DNA of 64,000 nt from Phocoena phocoena (lineage: Eukaryota > Chordata > Mammalia > Artiodactyla > Phocoenidae), in assembly GCF_963924675.1 (NCBI RefSeq), contig NC_089226.1:44285124-44349123 (forward strand), written 5' to 3'. The notes below the pieces were generated by a model. That model had not been told where the DNA came from. It saw only the letters and a program-made list of their open reading frames with translations, and did no database searches. The position numbers and the translations under genes were made by a program. This document shows positions 60,113 to 64,000 of the stretch, in pieces. How positions within the stretch are numbered: the first letter of the stretch is position 1; each line of letters opens with the position of its first letter.

Positions 60113-60502
60113 GTTTGCTAGGACTTCCATAATAAAATCCCACAGGCTTGATGGATTAAACAATAGAAGTTTATATTCTCACTATTCTGAAGGCTAGAAG
60201 TCTAAGATTAAGATGCTAGCCGGGTGATTTCTTCTGAGACCTCTCCTTGGCTTTCAGATGACTACCCTCTTCACATGGTCAGTCTTTTATCTGTGCATGT
60301 GCACCTCTAGTGTCTCTTTAATTTCCTCCTCTTAAAAAGACACTAGTCAGATTGCAATAGGGTCCACCCTAACAACATCCCTCTATCTTAATTACACCTT
60401 TAAAGGCCTTATATCCAAATACAGCCACATTCTGGGATACTGAGAGTTAGAGTTTCAACCTATGAATTTGGGAAAGGGGACAAAATTTAACCCATAACAC
60501 TT
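60113..60502 (-). mobile_element. MLT1-type (ERVL-MaLR) solo LTR, antisense
   Basis: On the minus strand it reads TGTTATGGGTTAAATTTTGT at one end and GCAAACTAATACAG at the other. CAAGGAGAGGTCTCAG, TTAGACTTCTAGCCTTCAG and TTTAATCCATCAAGCCTGTG between them follow MLT1. No internal retroviral sequence is present. Confidence 0.88.
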
Positions 60503-60671
60503 CTAGTTATAGTTCATAATTTCTTGCTATACATATTCCTGATAATTTTTTATTAAATGCTATACACTTTGAAGTTTAGACATCAAACTCCAAATTTTTA
60601 TTTATTCTTTTCAATATCGTTGGAATTGTTTTTGGCATACAGTTTTGTTACTTGGGTTCAGTTTGATCTTT

Positions 60672-61030
60672 CTTCTTTTTTAATTTATTTATTTTATTAT
60701 TTATTTTGGCTGCATTGTGTCTTTGTTGCTGCATGCGGGCTTTCTCTAGTTGTGGCGAGTGGGGGCTACTCTTCGTTGCGGTGTGCAGGCTTCTTGTTGC
60801 AGTGGCTTCTCTTGTTGTGGAGCACGGGCTCTAGGCACAGGGGCTTCAGTAGTTGTGGCATGTGGGCTCAGTAGTTGTGGCTTGCGGGCTCTAGAGCGCA
60901 GGCTCAGTAGTTGTGGTGCACGGGCTTAGTTGCTCTGCAGCATGTGGGATCTTCCCAGACCAAGGCTCAAACCCATGTCCCCTGCATTGGCAGGTGGATT
61001 CTTAACCACTGCACTACCAGGGAGGTCTGT
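60672..61030 (-). mobile_element. CHR-1-like SINE, antisense, full length
   Basis: It runs from a T-rich tail and TTTTGGCTGCATTGTGTCTT to CCACTGCACTACCAGGGAGG. The 13-bp duplication CAGTTTGATCTTT is at 60659-60671 and 61031-61043. Confidence 0.96.
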
Positions 61031-61043
61031 CAGTTTGATCTTT

Positions 61044-62620
61044 TCAAGGCTTGCTTTTATTAAGCTTTGTTAGTATGAGTCCAGAGCAGCCTCCAATCTG
61101 GGCTAATTTTACCAACACCCTCCCTACCCTTTGCAAACAAGGTAATAACTTTAGTACACTATCCATTGCCAATGTATTATATTTAGAGCTTTCCATTTGG
61201 GCTTGTGGGAGTATGAATTGTTGACAGCCTTGCGTAAACTCAGAGTTGTTTGACCTACTGCTCCTTGGTAGTTCTCTACCCAGTTTCACATGGTTTCCTC
61301 TCACATATGAGGAGATTAGTACTGAGCCAAAGACTTGAGGATACTCCTCTGCAGATCTCCAGAGCTTCTTTCTTTTGATATCAAGTTCTAGCTGCTTTGG
61401 CCTTCGTGAACTCCATTCTTTTTCTCTTTAACTCAGTAAGACCACCAGTCTCTGCATGAGTTTCCCTCTTCTGTGCTACAGCTTCTAAATTGCCTTCAGG
61501 TCACAAGAAGGGATAGCTGTCGGGCTCACCTTGTTTTTTCTTTTTTTCTCAGGGATGACAGTTCAGTGCTGCCTGTTGTCCAGTATCTGAAAATAATTGT
61601 TTCATATGTTATCTGTTTTGTCCTATTTTTTTAATTCAAGAGGGTAAATCTAGCCCCTATTTCTCCATCATGGCTGCAAGTAAAAGTTTATTTTGTAGTT
61701 CTTTGTTTCAGTTTTCAAGGTGAAAAGTTTTAATAAAACTTTTTTCAGTATTTATTATAAATTTTGGTACCCATTTAAATGGATTCACTGTCTTTTTTTC
61801 AGCAACAGTTATTCTCAGATAATGAATACATACTGGATTTGTCCAAGATATGATAAGAATTGTCAATCATTTTGATATCATAGGAAGAATTCAATGCAAA
61901 TCAACAAACTTTACAGGAAATCAATATGAAATAGTAATCATTTTGTGGGATTTATTTATTCTATTTGTTAGGGATATGTATAATTTCTCTACCAAAATTT
62001 TATGTTAGCAAATAATAAAACCTGCTTGGTATTTGTTACAATTATTGTGGCACATAAATAAAAAAGAAAATGTATCCAGATTAGTATGCTTTTTGTTATA
62101 ATGTAGATATAAATTAGTCACTTAAAATTAGCCTTTCAAATTGGTAATAGCTTTCCTTTCTTTACACTTATTCACCACTTCCCATGAAAATCCATGGGAT
62201 CTTTAGGGGGAAAAAATGTCTGTAAAACATTTAGCATGAGAAGAACTGATATGGTCCAGGGTGGATAGAAATCTATTCATACGTCAAATGTGGAGCAGTT
62301 GACAGCTATCAGTTGCAGCTCTTGACTTCGTTTCTGCCCTCATCAATGACATGCAGACTGTTCATTCTGTCTGATAAACAAATATGTGCTCATAGTTATA
62401 TTCTTTGAATGATCTTGATCTCTGGCATGAAAAGCATGAGGTAAATAAAATATCTTCCCGGTGGTCACTTATATTTGGTAATAATTGGAAAATTATTTGT
62501 ATGCAAAGCAGCAAGAAATTAACTTTGTTAACATCTTAAACATGCTACTAAAAGATACTTCTTGTCATGTCCTGCCAAATTTTCCACCTGATTTTCCATT
62601 TTCTCCCTTTGTCTTTCCAG
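61044..62620. other. NOX4 last intron, final part, unassigned
   Basis: I see no gene or recognisable repeat before the exon 18 acceptor. The 86-codon minus frame at 61044-61304 is unrecognised. Confidence 0.45.
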
Positions 62621-62741
62621 GAAAACAGTTGGTGTTTTTTGCTGTGGACCTAATTCAATTTCTAAGACTCTTCATAAACTGAGTAATCAAAACAATTCAT
62701 ATGGGACAAGATTTGAATACAATAAAGAATCTTTCAGCTGA
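62621..62741 (+). CDS. NOX4: NOX4 last coding exon (probably exon 18) with stop
   Basis: This is the terminal coding part, 121 bp from acceptor CCCTTTGTCTTTCCAG to the TGA stop at 62739-62741. The first G completes Gly539; 39 codons follow: KTVGVFCCGPNSISKTLHKL and SNQNNSYGTRFEYNKESFS (~540-578). It includes the CCGPNS motif (Cys546, Cys547), the last conserved NADPH-binding element, and ends Phe-Ser as in other NOX4 proteins. With exons 13-17 it gives 199 uninterrupted residues, matching the length expected for human-like NOX4. Ile552 stands where I recall Leu in human. Confidence 0.97.
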
Positions 62742-63020
62742 AAACCTTTGAGATGAACAAGGACTCTAAAGAAGGAATGAGTGCAATTTCTAAGACTTTG
62801 AAATGCAGCTGGATCAAACAACTGTGTCATGCCAAAGAGTAGCAAGGTTTTCTTATTTATGATTATTTAAAATGGAAATGCAGAGAATGTGGCAAGATGA
62901 CAGGTCACATTACATGTTTAATCTGGAAACCAAAGAGGCCCTGAAGAATATTTGATGTGATTATTCACTTTTCACTGCTCAAATTAAAAGAAAACTATTA
63001 GATGCACACTGTTGATTTTT
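62742..63020 (+). other. NOX4: NOX4 3' UTR, proximal part, with candidate poly(A) signal
   Basis: This sequence directly follows the TGA stop and is free of recognisable repeats. No AATAAA occurs in it. A variant signal ATTAAA lies at 62993-62998 and is followed within about 25 bases by a U/GU-rich stretch (CTGTTGATTTTTATGG), a plausible cleavage region near 63015-63020. A second ATTAAA lies at 63126-63131. The real transcript may run further, even past the window end. The 3' end is inferred, not shown. Confidence 0.6.
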
Positions 63021-64000
63021 ATGGCAGATTCAAAAACTCCCTAGTAAGGTGTTGCTCACTGAGAGGCTGATAGCTTTGGTCCTCTTTAAATTGTTTTTGG
63101 TTGAACAAACGCAAGATTGAACAAAATTAAAAATTCATTGAAACTCAGATTACATTTTCTACGTGAGTATAAACAGAGAAGCTTTGATTTAGAAAAGCTC
63201 CAGGTAAATATACTAGAAGTCTGAAAATACAGCACAGGACGCCATTGATACGGGTACTTTGTGTCAGTATCTAATCTTGCTTACTACTGATGCTAATACC
63301 TCTACTTAATATCCGTAGACTTTATGTTCAATGAACCTTTTGCAGATGTTGCTATAATACCTATTTTTATATTTTTCTTTCTTCTTTGTTCCTTAGTCTA
63401 GGGAAATCTGCCTTCCCTTGGCACGTGTTAGACACAATGATTTAATCGGTCCTTTCTATCCCCAATTTATTTAATCTATTACTATTGCATTTTAATGAGG
63501 AAAATATCATTACTATAAATTATAAAGGGACATATAGACTAATAACTTTTTTCCTTTTTCAGCATTTTGGCCTCTATTATTTTTATTTACTTTTTTTCCC
63601 AATGCAGTTTATCATAGCCTCTTAAGGGGCTTTGTTTAGTTTGCACTTTGAAGACCAAAGGGTGTTATGTCTGCCAAGGTCACTGAGATATAATTTCTCT
63701 CTCTTTTCTCACACATTGGTTTATGCTGGAGACATTGAAAGTGTAGTCACAACCCTGAATGGGAAACCTATATTTTACTCTTTATACAGGAGGGAATACT
63801 TTATTTGCTTATTGAAATTTAAGTGCAGAATCAAGAATATTATTGTTGCACTGTCTGGTATTCTGGGTCCTGATAAAGAATTACTGAGTTTAAAGCCACT
63901 GTTAGGACTGTGCTGTGTGATGCTATCAGTTTATGCTCCCCGGCCATTATATTCTCGGCTCAGAGAGTATACTTCACTACCTTAAAAATTAAGGCATTTT
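63021..64000. other. Downstream flank or distal NOX4 3' UTR, unassigned
   Basis: This AT-rich sequence has no repeat family or gene that I recognise. A 117-codon open frame at 63632-63985 (+) resembles no protein I know and has no supporting context. In human the next gene beyond the NOX4 3' end is TYR, in the opposite orientation, but nothing of it is visible here. Confidence 0.5.

Noticed and set aside
63632..63985. 117-codon frame downstream of NOX4 as a new gene
   Set aside because: It is unrecognised, has no exon-like context, and is likely chance or within a long 3' UTR.

Overview
This window is mammalian nuclear DNA. It carries the 3' end of one gene, NOX4 (NADPH oxidase 4), on the + strand, in a background of interspersed repeats. 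Six exons with consensus GT-AG borders (26497-26578, 44275-44394, 45915-46023, 50855-50923, 52525-52625, 62621-62741) splice in frame to a 199-residue C-terminal half ending in a stop codon. If the protein has the usual 578 residues these are residues 380-578, the end of the FAD-binding module and the NADPH-binding domain, and would be exons 13-18 of the usual 18. No other protein-coding gene is supported. Nearly all the longer open frames lie in LINE, SINE or LTR repeats.

The organism is a cetartiodactyl, most likely a cetacean. The window is full of tRNA-derived SINEs of the CHR type: a longer CHR-1-like form, and a shorter, less diverged CHR-2-like form. Several have intact target-site duplications. 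The LINE-1 copies resemble artiodactyl/cetacean L1, and I saw no ruminant BovB or Bov-A repeats. The species assignment is an inference from repeat content.

Layout. 1-4.5 kb: antisense L1 with broken ORF2, ORF1 and 5' UTR, cut by the window edge. 5.6-10.0 kb: ancient antisense L2 LINE sequence, unusually long, broken up by a MER20-like transposon and two SINEs; 10.1-10.7 kb: a sense L2. 11-26.5 kb: intron with old L1, MIR, L2 and SINE copies. 26.5 kb: exon 13, followed by an antisense SINE fused to an L1 piece. 27.6-44.3 kb: a 17.7-kb intron. 44.3-52.6 kb: exons 14-17, with SINE and L1 insertions between them. 52.6-62.6 kb: last intron, mostly a block of old L1/HAL1-like sequence, an MLT1 solo LTR and a SINE. 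62.6 kb: last exon and 3' UTR, then unassigned sequence to 64 kb.

I found no new multi-gene system. The most interesting item is an antisense CHR-2 SINE 328 bp downstream of exon 16. It carries a poly-pyrimidine/AG acceptor, a GTGAGA donor and exactly 67 stop-free codons in the NOX4 frame, so it could be a lineage-specific cassette exon. Also notable are an L1-SINE chimera with a fused 206-codon frame, two inverted (twin-priming type) L1 copies, and a perfect 17-bp hairpin 220 bp upstream of exon 13.
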